DNA of 64,000 nt, from the NCBI RefSeq assembly GCF_018687715.1, contig NC_056764.1:15501501-15565500 (forward strand), written 5' to 3'. This DNA comes from Carya illinoinensis (taxonomy: Eukaryota; Streptophyta; Magnoliopsida; Fagales; Juglandaceae). Below are positions 20,546 to 32,556 of this stretch, piece by piece. Within the stretch, counting starts at the first letter, position 1, and every line of letters starts with the position of its first letter. The notes beneath the pieces were generated by a model. It was given only the letters and a program-made list of their open reading frames with translations. It did no database searches and had not been told where the DNA came from. The position numbers and the translations under genes are program-made.

Positions 20546-22270
20546 ACCCCTGAGTAGTCAGGGGGAAGCCTTTGTTTCCCTTTCTCCCCTACCCTTTCTT
20601 TCTTACTCTTCTTTGTTCCTTCCTTTGCCCTTTTCCTATTTCTGTTTTAATTACTTGATCCTCTCGCATTCTTGCTTCCATGCCTCCCAATAAATTAGCT
20701 AGATCTTCCCATGCAGGAGGTTCCCTCCCTGATGCCACCCCACAAAAGGTCTTTCACTGCTAGAGGTTTTCGAAGGCAGCAGACATTCTTCCTCTACCAC
20801 TTGGGAATATCATGACTCTGCAAAGGACTGCTATGGGCCCCTGACTTGGTGGAGTTGATCCTACCTAGACCCTCTGATACTATTATGAATCAACAAGGGG
20901 TTGTTGAATGAGTCGAGAGGTCCATAGGCATTGGCCTAGGTTCTCCCCAACGCCAAGAGGATTATGTTGTCCTACTATGTTGTTTGGCAACGAATCTTGG
21001 AGGCCAAGGGGGAGGAGAATCCAAACCTCACTTCTTGTGAGTTCTTTTATACACATAGCGCCTGGCGCCATGAAAGGAATCAGTGCAGCTTCATCTCACT
21101 ATCAAGTTTCAGAGTCCCCTGGTTGGAGCCATGTTTCTCCCAAGTAAAGAGTTGGGACAGGAAATTCTTTCTCTTTTCTGGAATTGGTTAGGAGTTTTTG
21201 CTGGTGAATTTAATGGCCGAGAATTTGTCCTGAAGGTTTTTGGAGTACGTTCGCCTCTTCTTGGTGGCGCCTACCTATTGAAAGCAAGCTCGCATGGACA
21301 CTATCTATGCAAGGATTGGGAAAACCATGGGGTTTTGGATTCCAAAAAGATTCTTATTGAGGAAAACATTAATCGATTCTTGGTGTCATAGAGTCACATA
21401 CACGTGACAAGCAAGACGACGCTTAACTTAGGGAGCTTGAGAACTATCTGGGGAAAGAAAAGGCCAGCGCCTGCCACACGTAGGCCCAAAGGGAAGAAGC
21501 AGCTGGCATAGGAAGCTATTCTCCAAGGTTCTTGAGTGGCTTGGGGGGTAGGATGTCCTTATGGTGGTCCCTCTGGCTTAAGAGAGGATCTTGCATAACC
21601 ACAGTCGACTCCAGCCTTCCATGATGGATCATGTTTCTTTATCCCCAATGTACTTGTGCATTTAGTAGATATTGTTTACCCTGTTGGGGAAGAGATGGAC
21701 CTGGGGCTTGATATAGCCCTATTTGATAGTGCTCTAGTCCCAGCCCCAGACCCCTCAACCTAAGCCTCATTCGAAGGATTTGAAGTTTTTCCATCCTTTA
21801 TGAACAAATCTGTTGAGGTCCTAGAGGTCTTTAGGGAGGGATTTATAAAGTTGGGCCCTTATGTCAAGTCAAAAGCTGGGCAGTCATCACTGGTTCTAGA
21901 CGTTGCTCGGCTGAGTTCCACGAGGGAGGGGTGTCTCCCATTGTTGTGGCCCCAAACCATGGTCTCCCCGTGGTGGGGGATCTTGCTAATCCTGCACTCA
22001 ACACCATTCATTAAACAGAGTTTCCTTTTACTGGTACAGTTCCAAGTAGCAGTGTCCCTACAGATGGGGCTCTGGATACTTTGGCTTCAACCGACGCTCC
22101 TCTTACAAGCTTTGATCCCAGCACAATGACTTCACCTATTACCCCAAGTGGGGTGTTGCTATTTGCCCCTGCAAATGTGCTTATGTTGTGGGTTCCTTCG
22201 TCTGCCCCAGCATTGGCCAAGCATGGGACTAGTTCATCTCTTGTTGGGAGCCCGTCCATTATAAAATAGC
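20546..22270 (+). other. Degenerate transposon-like stretch, product not recognised
   Basis: Several interrupted plus-strand frames, including a Pro/Ser/Thr-rich one (22081-22269), with a GC content nearer to coding than the flanks. It may be the tail of the ORF1-like protein or part of another host element, but I see no endonuclease or reverse transcriptase motif. Confidence 0.35.
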
Positions 22271-24424
22271 CGAAACCCATAAACACCAGCATGCAAGAGA
22301 ATGAATTTCATGCCTTCAAAACTTTAAACACAACATGCTAACCCTTTATCTATGGTCATGGCCAAAACCTCTTAGTCTTTAAATACATGTTTCCTCCATT
22401 TTCATGAACTTATAATCTTCTCATGTGTTTACCAAAATTTTGTCCACAAATCCCCATGTATAGCTGAGACATACAAGTGAGCATGCATGGGAAAAACAAG
22501 CACTTCATTAAGTTTAATCCTTTAAAAGATTAGGTAATGCAACCGTCTTCATAAAATTTTTATAAATCATGCAAAAATTGAAACCCTAGTTATAGCCTTC
22601 CACTTCATATTCAAAAAATAACAACAAGGAAGTATCATGTATGGCCAAAACATGTGACTGAATATATTCATGGAAAAACAATCATTTTCTTGTATGGCAT
22701 CTTATAAAAGATTAGGCAATGCGATAACCTTAATGAGCATAGAACAATTCATGCAAATCCGAAACCCCAGCTATAGCCTTCTATTTCATTTTCATAACAT
22801 AAAATAATAACAATAACCATTACAATCATGAGTTGAACATTCACACAAGGATCCAATCATAACAAATGAAAGAACATCATTACATCAAACATAATCGTGC
22901 AACCAAACAACAAGTAAGTTCACATTGCATATACATAAAATATCAAGTACAAGTTAGAGATTTACTTACAAAAATCCACAATCGATAAACAAGCAAACTG
23001 AAAATATAAAATAAATTCATTAGGTTTAGTTTGTGAAAAACCCTAAACCATGTGTGTACGTGTAAGCTCATGGCATCTAGTCTAAGGAAAAAGATCCAAA
23101 CATTTCAAACCTCTACTCCTCAAGTTTGAAACTTGCATCAACTCATACCCTAGTTTAAAGAAACCCTAAAACCGTGTGTATATATGTGTAAGCTCATGTA
23201 GGAAAATCTCAAAACATGAACTAACTCACTCTAGCTCAAGTGTGTGTGCATGTGAGCATAAGTTCATGATGAGCTTGCTAAAAACTGAAACTCTTCCTCT
23301 CATGGCCATGTGTGATAAAAATGGAAAGGTGGGTTTTGCGCTTCATACCTTGAATGATTCTCCCCTTAGAAGTATCTCCTGGCTTAGCTTGCCCTTAGAA
23401 TGATATTTGAATAAAAAGAAAGTAATGTGAGTGGTGTTTGGATGGTGGGAAAGTGGAAAGAATGGTGGTGACCAAATGCTTCACAAGAGAATCCTCCAAG
23501 TGACTAAAAAGATGTGATTTTCGGCACCCTCCCCTTTTTATAGGTATAAGAAGCTTCTTCCACAAGCCAAACACATTTGCATGGATGCCAAGTGGCATGT
23601 CACCCTAAGTTTCTTCCTCTTCCTCCATCATTTGATTGTGTTGGAAATACAAGAGAACCTTTGGACAATTGGCGCCTCTCCTCAAAAACTGAAACCTCCA
23701 TTCCCTTTCTACCCTTCACCTCATGTCTTAGTTCAATGAACCCATGGCAAATCGGTCCTTTCTCTAGCTAAGATCTTCCTCAATTTCCTACATCAATGGA
23801 TGTGTGCCAAGTGGCATGTGAGGAGTGTGTATGTGTGTGTGTGCTGCCGAAACATTCTTCTCTTCCCAAGGAGATTTTCTTCCAACAATGTCTTGGACAT
23901 TGTGTGATTGGTCGCAAAGATGGCAAAATGAACCAAAATCCTTGCCCTAGCCATCCACCTCGAGGGATTCTTTCCAAGATTCCTTCTAGAAACCCTAGTA
24001 GGCATGTAGACTATTCTTCCCAACAAGATCTTGCCTTTTCCCAAGACAAACTCTTCACCTACCCATTTGCATGTGTGACACATGGCAAGAATCAAATCAT
24101 GTCCCTCTATGGTTGCCATGCATGCCCTTTGGGCTTCCCTCAAGTTCCATCTTTTCATGCCTTTTTATCTTCCCTCTTTGTATACATGACACATGGCAAA
24201 ACCAAATCATTTCCCTTATGCTTGCAATGCATGCCCTAATTTGATGGGCTCAAAACCCTAATTTTACTATAAGGTCAAAATCCTCATGGGCTTGGGCCTT
24301 CCTCATGACTTCAAATGCCTTCTAAACCAACCAAATTGCCTCAATGGGTTATTCCTCCTCTCTTGGCCTAAATAACAATACTTAAAAAAATAAATAAGCT
24401 TATCAAAATCTTGGTCATCACAAC
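22271..24424 (-). mobile_element. Probable LTR in minus orientation
   Basis: The right border ends GGTCATCACAACA (minus strand starts TGTTGTGATGACC), a typical LTR start. A strong minus-strand TATA box (TATAAAAAG, complement of 23534-23542) sits in a GC-poor LTR-like context. Two related segments of about 185 bp (about 22480-22620 and 22665-22810), sharing AAAGATTAGG(T/C)AATGC and TATAGCCTTC, form a tandem duplication. The left border and target duplication were not found, so the extent is approximate. Confidence 0.45.
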
Positions 24425-24934
24425 AGTTATCTCAAATTGCAAGCCTAATTCTATTCTTCTAGGGAAGGGGTTTTTGGGGTTTCCCCACAAACTGCAACTA
24501 TGTTGGTGGTGTAGGACAAGGTGTTCAGGGCCAAATTCCAGCTTAGGTTTCATACCCTAAGGATTCTTCCTCTAGCTAGGCCAAAGACAAATCTGAGCAC
24601 CCTAGCTCTGAAGTCTCTTCACCAGAATGAATTGACAGTTACCTATATCAAGTCTCTTAGAGCATACTTGATCCCGAATGCCTTCATGAACCAACCACCG
24701 CATCCTACTTCTAGCGCTCTACCTTATTAAGCAATTTGTTCAGTTTGTTTACGTTGTTTGTAAATAGTGTACTTTGTGCATTTCTCTTAGTTGTTTGTAA
24801 ATAGTGCACTGCTTTAATGAGTTCAATGTTTTTCTTTACCTTCGTGTGCTTCTTTCTTTCTTGTTTCCTTGAAGTTAGTCTTTGTGTAGCACTTACTCAC
24901 CCTAGACTTCCCCATGCCTACATGGGCGTGGGGC
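24425..24934. other. Unassigned transposon-flank sequence
   Basis: An open stretch at about 24521-24730 gives a protein fragment (FHTLRILPLARPKTNL) that I could not place with confidence. From 24730 the sequence is T-rich, with a small duplication of TTGTTTGTAAATAGTG (24758 and 24792). Confidence 0.35.
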
Positions 24935-25200
24935 AGCTAACTTCCTCCGGTGCATTCTCAACCCGGGGCATGGCTTAGAGGCCACATCGAGCAAGTGTTA
25001 GCAACGAGCACTTGGCTAACTTCACCAGAAGAATTCTTGATCGGTGGCTTCCCCAGAGTGTTCTCGACCAAGGGCCTGGCCCGGAGGCCGATTTGGATGA
25101 GTGTCAGAAACGCGCACTCGACTGACTTCACCTAGGCATTCTTGATTGGTGGCTTCCTTGAAAGAGTTCTCCACCAAGGGCATGGCCTAGAGGCAGCACT
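24935..25200. repeat. Tandem array, 3'UTR of Tat-lineage element B
   Basis: Nearly three units of about 105 bp. Shared landmarks are CTAACTTC or TGACTTCACC, GGTGGCTTCC, TTCTC(A/G)AC(C), GGGC(A/C)TGGC and GAGGC. It sits immediately 3' of the integrase remnant of a minus-strand Tat-type element, in the same relative place as the array at 6322-6790, although the repeat sequence is unrelated. Confidence 0.68.
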
Positions 25201-25600
25201 AAAAGTTGTATGTAGAGTTTGTGAGTTTTTTAGCAAACATCTTTCCTATGAATTCTTTTCAGAAACTTTTACACGAAGTATTTTTTAGGTGTTCGGCATT
25301 CCATGGCCTTGAGAGCTTCTTTCTGTGCATGTCCTCCAACTGATAAGAACATGTTCTCTCACAAGCGATCACCCCTTATGGTCCTTCCCAATTTGGCCCA
25401 AGCTTGTTCTCTTTCGACATCTTGGATGTCATCCTCGCCTCCCTTATATGAGCTCGCCTACATTGCATGACTCGTGTCGAACCTTTTCGTTGAAGTACTA
25501 CTCCATCCTCTCCCTATAATCCACCACTCTTGTGCTTGGTCCTCTCTTCTTTCCTCCCTTATATCATGGCTTCCTTCTAGACCTATGTCGTATCATAGCT
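25201..25600 (-). other. Tat element B, 3' noncoding remnant
   Basis: Contains TTACACGAAGTATTTTTTAGG (near 25268), also present beside the first array near 6880. The rest is degenerate; no complete domain is visible. Confidence 0.45.
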
Positions 25601-26180
25601 TCGCACTCGTACGTCATTACGAACAAGGTTTCTCCAGTTGGAGCCTATGCTGTAGTCCAATTGAGAAGTATCTTACCTTGATTCCTAGCTTGGTACACCA
25701 ATCCTTGTAACTATTGCAATCAAGTTGTCGTCCATTATTCAAGATTATGGCTCGCACTATTCCAAAGCAACATATGACCAACTTCAACAGGAACTTGATT
25801 ATGATCTCAACCGTGATCATTGATAGGGCTTTGGCTTCTACCCACTTTGTGAAATAATTGATGGCGACTACTACAAACCTAACCCCACCCTTGCTCGTTG
25901 CCAGCAAGCCTACTATATTGACCTATCCCCAAGAAAATGGGCCACGGCGTGGTCATTGTCATCAGATGGTGGTGAGGTATGTAGTCATACTGTTGGCATC
26001 ATTCACACTTTTGAATGAACTCAATTGCATATTTTAATGCTTGTGTCTAATTGTACCCCAGTCTCAGGGACTTATGCGATAGCGCTCTTCTACCCAAGTA
26101 TCCCCACAGACCCCCTCGTGTATTTATACTATGATATATTGAGCTTCTTATACAGAAACGCACCTCAGGAGTGACATAGG
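25601..26180 (-). pseudogene. Tat element B integrase fragment
   Basis: Minus-strand integrase, the enzyme that inserts retrotransposon DNA. VAINYFTKWVEAKAL holds the region of the first catalytic Asp. IVRAIILNNGRQLDCNSYKDWCTKLGIK should contain the second catalytic Asp (normally SDNG or similar), here replaced by Asn in LNNGRQ. Frames upstream to about 26180 keep scattered parts of the zinc-binding region. Inactive by substitution and by frame breaks. Confidence 0.75.
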
Positions 26181-27880
26181 AAAGCCCTTTTTGTATAACA
26201 CCCTTTCAACTATTGTGAACCTGGATGCCTTCTTATTCACAATCTTGGCTTTCACTTTCTTGTTAGGTAGTCTGCATGTGTTTAATTATCTTGCTACATC
26301 GTGGGCCCAGTCTAGGACCTCGGGTCCAACCACTGCTACCACGATTGCATTTTTTCCAATCAAGGGCATTTCCATAGTTTGGCTCATGATTTGCCAAGCT
26401 GGGGTCATATTTTCCATCCTTGAGATGATCTATGCCAACTTGTTCGTTCACCAGTTGCAAACTCGAAAATTTATTGGATATTAAAGTAATGGAACTCATC
26501 ATGCCATTCCCAAGCTCACTATAGGTATGCCTTCACTTTTTTTTTCCCCTTCGATTGTCAATACCTAGTTACCTAATTCACTTCTACTTAGGAGTCTGCA
26601 TGTACCTCTACTTCCCTTTCTCCCATCCATTCAGCTACAGCTAGTTTGGTTAGCAATGTTTCATATTCTTTCTAATCGTTGGTAACCTTGAACATCAGTT
26701 TTATTGGTAACGATATAGACCCATACTCCCCCACCATTCATGTGTACCTGCCAGTTGGTGCCCTTTGGGGTCTCCTATACCCTTTCGTGAAAGTTGACGA
26801 ATTCTGTCACAAAGTCTGCTATGACTTGTCCCTTTGTCGCACTTCTGGGAATGTAGTCAATATCGAACTCGATGAGCCCAATCGACCAATTGAGCAAGCA
26901 TCTAGAAGTGTCAGGCTTTTGCAAGGCTTTCCTTAGGAGGCCTCAGTCAAGACTTTTATTGAGTGCAATTGGAAGTAAGGCCTCAACCGACGACCTACCA
27001 CCACGAGTGCTAGTGCGAGTAGTTTGGTAAGTGGGTAGCGCATCTCACCCCCTTTCAAGGCTCCTCTCATACATGAGCTGTGGAGGTGGCATTTGGTGTG
27101 ATTGAAAGTTATAGGTATAAGGCCTCTCCTAGCTTAGTTTGGCTTAAGAAGGGGGTTGGTCAAGTATGCTTTTAGTTGCCAAAGTGCTTCGTCACATTCT
27201 CTATTCCATGTTTCATCCAATTTGTTCCTTGAACATTCGATTTACTAACACATTTGGTATGTCGCTCTTGCATTCTTTAGCTCAAACAACATCATCTAAT
27301 AGCATTACAGGCCTCGGTTAGTTATGTCGAAAGGCTTCTCCTGGTCCTTCAAACTTATTTGAATCTGGTTGGACCCTCAGTAGTTATCCATGAAGTTAAG
27401 CATGCAGTGGTCAGTAGTTGAGTCAACTATCTAGTCAATTTGTGGTAGGGAAAAATTGTCCTTTGGACCCACTTTATTTTAGGTTAGTGAAATCTCTGCA
27501 AATTCACAATTTTCCATTTGCCTTATTCATAAGCACCACATTCAAGACCCAGTCATGGTAGTGGACCTCGCGTACGAAGCCTACCTCCAGGAGGTGCTCC
27601 ACCTTTTTGGCTGTGCCTTTGCCATATCTTCTGGGACTCAAAGTCAACATTAAGGTGATGCTCTATAATCTCCAAGTCAATTACAGGCATATCCTTATGG
27701 CTCCATGCGAACACATTCTTATGCTTGAGTAAGAACATTAGTTGCTCTCAAAGGCCCAGTGCCAGCCTGGTATCAATTCTAGCTGTTGCATTGGGCCTAT
27801 CTAGGTAGAGTATCACTAGTTCTAAGGACTTGAAGGGCTCTAATTGCTGCAAGTCGTATACGTCGAGTGTCTTCACACCC
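26181..27880 (-). pseudogene. Tat element B RNase H and reverse transcriptase remnants
   Basis: Going upstream on the minus strand from integrase: an RNase H remnant at about 26540-26900 (LPIKLMFKVTND, KEYETLLTKLAVAEWMGEREVEVHADS), then a degenerate reverse transcriptase up to about 27800. Its N-terminal lead-in LLKHKNVFAWSHKDMPVIDLEIIEHHLNV (27640-27738) is conserved in Tat-type elements. Stops and frameshifts occur throughout and the catalytic YVDD-type motif could not be read. Confidence 0.65.
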
Positions 27881-28794
27881 TACTGAAGGGCCTTGCCTAC
27901 TTGTCACCATGGGCCATCACTACCTGGTGCTTCATGCCATCTGTTGGTTGGACTCTCCTTGCTCCACTCCTTTAGCATAGAAATTCACGCCTCCATTTTT
28001 GAGTGCTTGCACATGGTACACTCATGCTTGGGCCTGTTCTCCTTACATTTTCAGGTGGTATGTGGAGGTGAACGTCTTCACCTTATTTAGCATTGGCTTG
28101 CCCAGGATAGCATTGTAATAGGCGCAGGCTTTAACTACCATGAAATCCATCATAATTGTTACAGCGTAAGCCTGTAGTGATCAGCAACATGATGGTTCCT
28201 TCTGGTTGCACTGATTCTCCCAAGAATCCCTTGAGAAGTGACGAGGGCAAGCATAGCTAGTGTTGCCCCAAGCTCATTTTTTGGAATGCGTATTTCGGTC
28301 GAGCTTTCATTGTCAACCAAGATTCGGTGGGTGGAAAACTTTGCAACCAACAGGGTGACCACTAAGGCATCGTCATAGGGATAGGACACCCCTTGTGGTT
28401 TTCCTCAATGAAGGTTGTAGGGATACCACCTCGACCTTTTGTCGAGTTATCGACCGGTTGATTGCAAACACTTATTCACATCGCGCGCCTCCTTGTATGA
28501 GCCTTTTTGGCCAACTTTGTCACGTCATCTCCGATGAACCCCTCAACTATGGTTGTGATCTCTCCAAGTAGGAGGAACCGACGCACTGAGCCGATTTCAA
28601 GGTAAGGGAGCCTCCCTCCAGGATTTCCTCCTATCTAGGCTTTCACTTTTGCAATTCCTTGATTACCCTTCGGGTAGCTCTATGGTTGGTCTCCAAGTTT
28701 GGTACTTGTCCCTGTCTATGGTGGATTATGTTCTTTCATTCCACCGTGGTGGCCCGATTAGGCATTGGTCATGATGAAAATATTAGGTTGTGCG
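27881..28794 (-). pseudogene. Tat element B protease and gag C-terminus remnant
   Basis: The protease motif is PYDDALVVTLLVAKF, then RILVDNESSTEI near 28310. The active-site Asp is present but the invariant Gly of D-(T/S/N)-G is Glu here, so the protease cannot work. Further upstream, to 28794, decayed gag C-terminal sequence is interrupted by a long LTR insertion at 28795. The homologous fragment at 7080-7671 keeps DNGSS. Confidence 0.68.
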
Positions 28795-31480
28795 TGTAAC
28801 AACCCGCTTCTTCTTTCTCTTATAATTATGAGCCTCGTTTTGCATGTCAAACCTCGATGGCGTATTTTTAAAGATACCAAGTGGATTTTTAAGCAAGTCC
28901 AGTATTTTAAAACTTACGAAATTTGAAATTTCTGGAAAATATTTATATGTAGTATTTTCAGTGTTATCGGACTAAGCTTATTTTTAAATAACACAATTAT
29001 CGAACTAAACTGAGCCACCGAACACCTCCACGGGCACCACCACCTTACCAACTCCACCTCCATGGCCTCCCTTCCCCACAGCCCTCTCTCCTTACTCGGA
29101 TCACCCCACACGAAACCCACGGGTTTCTCTCCCCAATCTCCTTCTCCTTCACGCCCTGCCATGCACTGTCGCAACCCAACCCACCTCTAGTCGACGGTAG
29201 CCCCCTCACAGCTTCACCGAGCTCCTCACCTCCCCCCACAAGACTCTCTCTCTCTCCCAACCTAAAATGGGTTTCAAGCACAGGCTTCTCCCAGTGCGCC
29301 GCCGTACGCGGCTACCCAGGCCACCACACCTCCACCCACGGCCTCCCCTAACCACCATGGCTCCTCCTTGCTAACCAAGCCTCCCTCTCCATTTTCATGC
29401 CATGAGACCCACGGCGCAAAACCCCTCCGTGAACCACCGTGCCTCTTCCGTGTGCCACCTCGACATCACCATGAGGCCACCACTCTAGGACCACGACCAA
29501 ACCTTTCCCCACTCAAATCCACACCCGTAGCCACCTCTAGTAGCCCAAACAGACACCGTATGTGGTTTTACCTCCAAGTGTGACTCTTCCAATGCCTTTG
29601 ACCTTGACGGGCAATGAGCAATGCACGGGTTATCCCATTGATGGTATAACCCTCTATCCATCGTTATTTATATTAAATGTTAGTTGATAGGTTATGGATT
29701 CTGCTGTGAAGTATGGGTGTGAGGTGTGTGTCGTAGTTGTGGTGTGGCGTAGTGTGAAGAGAATACATGTGACATGTGCTCCATGTCATGTAGCGACACA
29801 CTGTGTGGTGTGCATCATGGTAATACGTGATGTAGCGAAGGGAGTACACATGGCACATACTCCATGTGGTATAGTGATGGCATGTCGTGAAGAAAATAAT
29901 GGTTGCGCGGTAGAGGAGCATTGAGCATGTTTTGTAGTGTCGGGAACTGTGGAATAGTTTCCTAAAATAGCTGTAATGTGGCCCGTAGTCCGAGGAGACA
30001 AGTTTCACCTTATAGTTGACTTATGGCTAAAAGTATGTGTGAAGTAGCAGAATAGTGAAAGAGTAGCACAGCGGAAGCATGACGGGGGAATGTCACGAAG
30101 TGACATGGTTAAACAAGCAGTCGTTCTTGTGATGGGTGAGGAGTTAGTGTAAGAATGACGTAGCGGGGTGTGAGGTGACATGACAAGGTCACGATATAGC
30201 TTGAGAGTAGTCTCAAGCTACGTGACACGATGGAGATGTAGTTGTGAACAAAGCTCTATCGTGTCAAGTATTGGGATGAACTTGTAAAGGGCCGAGAAGT
30301 AAGAAGGTCCTGCTGACCTGGTTTGAATAGAATTTGGTATCGGAATGTAAAGCTTGTTTATACAAGTGGTCATTATTGGACTATAAGTTGATCTTAGGTG
30401 AAAAATGATAAGGTACATGTGCATCAGTGAGACACGTGTACAGGACGGATTTACCATATATAATAGATAATCTGTCCTAAGTATAGTTGCAATATGTTTA
30501 AATCTCAAAGTTAGCTTAAAATCATGTGGCATGTATAATTGGGAATGAGGATTGAGTATGGGTTAGGAAACATGAAGGTAGTATTGGGTATGTTGTCTAG
30601 GATCGGGATGCATGACTTAGTTAGTATGAGTCATGCATCAGAATGTAGTTAATAGGAGAGTAAGAATAACGTTTTAATGTCTTAACCCTAAGGTAAAACA
30701 TGGAGGTAGTGACGGTAAATAGACCTCGAAAGTTTTAGCATAGTAAATAGCACTGTTAGAACCCAGAGATGGACAGAGTGTGTTACAAGTGAAGTGTAAT
30801 TCTATTTCTAGTATAGTTGCTCATGTACTAGATAGAGAATGACGTTAAGGTTGTGTGTATGCATGTAGGTTGTCATCTGACGTGCACATAAATGGACTGC
30901 ATGGAATGAGTATGGCATGGAGTCCAGGTAAGTATTACGTTCATACTCTTCTAGAGTTTCCTAAATAAAAAAAAATGAAAATGAAATGTTTTTCCTTTAC
31001 GATGCTTTACGAAACGACAAAAAACATGTTTTACAAAAGAACATTAAATATAAGTATGTAACGGCCCTCCTTGGTAGACCCTTTTTACGCACTCAAAGTA
31101 TGTAAGTGTATGCATGTGAATGGTGCTATACATAGTAAGTACTAGATGTATTTTTACGAAATAAAATGCAAAACCGATGCCTCATGGTTTAAACGATACT
31201 TTAAAGGACGCGAAAAAAGTGTTTTAAAATGCCCCTATGAACTAATGTTTTAAAGGATGCATAAGCTAATGTTTTAAATGATGCCACGAAAGATGATGTT
31301 TAAACCCATGCTTTTAAATGACTTTTACGAATGAACGAACTGAAGGACTGTAAAGAACTGAATGGATTGAATGTTTAATTTATGAAAGCACGTAACGACC
31401 ATGACTAAATAAACGAATAAGGGTACCGAAGGACTAGACTGGGCAGATTGCAATGCCAGGGAAGTAGTACTGGTAGTGCA
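28795..31480 (+). mobile_element. Long TGTAAC-type LTR inserted in gag of Tat B
   Basis: Begins TGTAACAACCCGC, the signature start of long LTRs of Tekay/Del-type chromoviruses. It includes a C-rich segment (about 29010-29560) and a long AT-rich tail with repeated TTTTAAA(G/T)GATGC motifs (31190-31310). Gag sequence stops at 28794 and resumes near 31480, so this is an insertion of about 2.7 kb, probably a solo LTR because no primer-binding site or coding follows. The right border and target duplication (GTGCG expected) were not found. Confidence 0.6.
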
Positions 31481-32065
31481 CCCAAAGCTGTAGCCTAATA
31501 AAATGGATTCCTATTATTTTTTCCCAGGAGCACAACCAACATTATTTTTTCTCCTTGATCGTCGACTATTAGGCATTTCTTGTTGAACCATGCTAGGTAC
31601 GCCTTTAAGCTCACGTCTCCTTGTTGCCTCATCGTGAGCAGGAATGTTGCTAGCCACTAATGCTATCGACTAGCCATGAATTGGGTCGAGAAATGTCTAC
31701 CCAATTTTTCAAAGCCGATGATGGATGATGGCTTCAAGTTCACAACAAGCCTCTCGCCATTCCTCTAAGTGTCAATGGGAAGGCGTGACACGTGATCTAC
31801 CCCAAGCCCATGAAAGGTTGTGTGGGCCTTAAAATTTTACAAGTATTCAATGGAGTCTTTCAATCCATCGTATGATTCAATGTGCAGGACTTTGAACTTG
31901 GGAGGGAGTGGCACTGCCATGGTTTCGGTGCTATACAGCAGGTTGGTGCTTTGGAGTAGATTGTCTACAAATGATGACATTCCTATAGCGCATTAAATTG
32001 CCTCGATCACACAAACAATGCCTTCTAAGGTCACTTTCGACACTTCTCTCCACTTGCACACATAC
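31481..32065 (-). pseudogene. Tat element B gag N-terminal part
   Basis: Minus-strand gag with SLPPKFKVL-type sequence (near 31890-31910), AYLAWFNKKCLIVDDQGEKI (31540-31600) and a decayed LLG..NRNPF motif (31480-31520). It is clearly related to element A gag at 15723-16433 (compare GGCACTGCCATGG at 31909 and 16077). Interrupted by stops. Confidence 0.68.
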
Positions 32066-32556
32066 TTACCCTTAAGTGGTCAGGGGGAAGCTTCCAATGC
32101 CGAAGTTAGTTCCATTTGGGGGGATATAGAAAAAGGAGAGGAGATAGTTAGATTGATGATCCTGCTTCTCGGCTTTCCTTCCGCTGGCTATATATATGGT
32201 TCTAAGTGTAGTGACTGCCTTTCCTTTCCCTGGGTGATTTGACGTTTGTCCATGCTCTGACTGGGACACCCCACGTTCCTTGTGAAGTCCTCTTCTAGAT
32301 CCTATGGAGTTCGGGGTCTAACACAAGCATGTCCCTTAAGGGGACACTTATCGCATTTAATGTGGTAACTCTCTCTGGCGCTGCGCCCCAAAGAGATGGG
32401 TGATCCTAACTTGCCCTGCGTAAACTAAGTCCATATTTGTTCCTGCTGGCGTAACTCTCCTTGTCCCCACCCTGTGGGCTGGTCTTGGTTTAGTTTGTTG
32501 GGCAATTTCCGTTTGGGCCATCAACCCTCTAGGCATTGCCCAGTTTTTCCCTAACA
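32066..32556 (-). mobile_element. 5' LTR of Tat element B
   Basis: The right border ends TTTTTCCCTAACA (minus strand starts TGTTAGGGAAAAA), a proper LTR start, at 32556. A TATATATATGG tract near 32190 may hold the promoter. The inner border and primer-binding site are decayed and not visible. The sequence differs from the LTR of element A, so A and B belong to different Tat families. Confidence 0.5.

Noticed and set aside
28914..29583. Pro- or Gly-rich frames on both strands
   Set aside because: They fall in the GC-rich part of a Tekay/Del-type LTR, which often gives spurious open frames.
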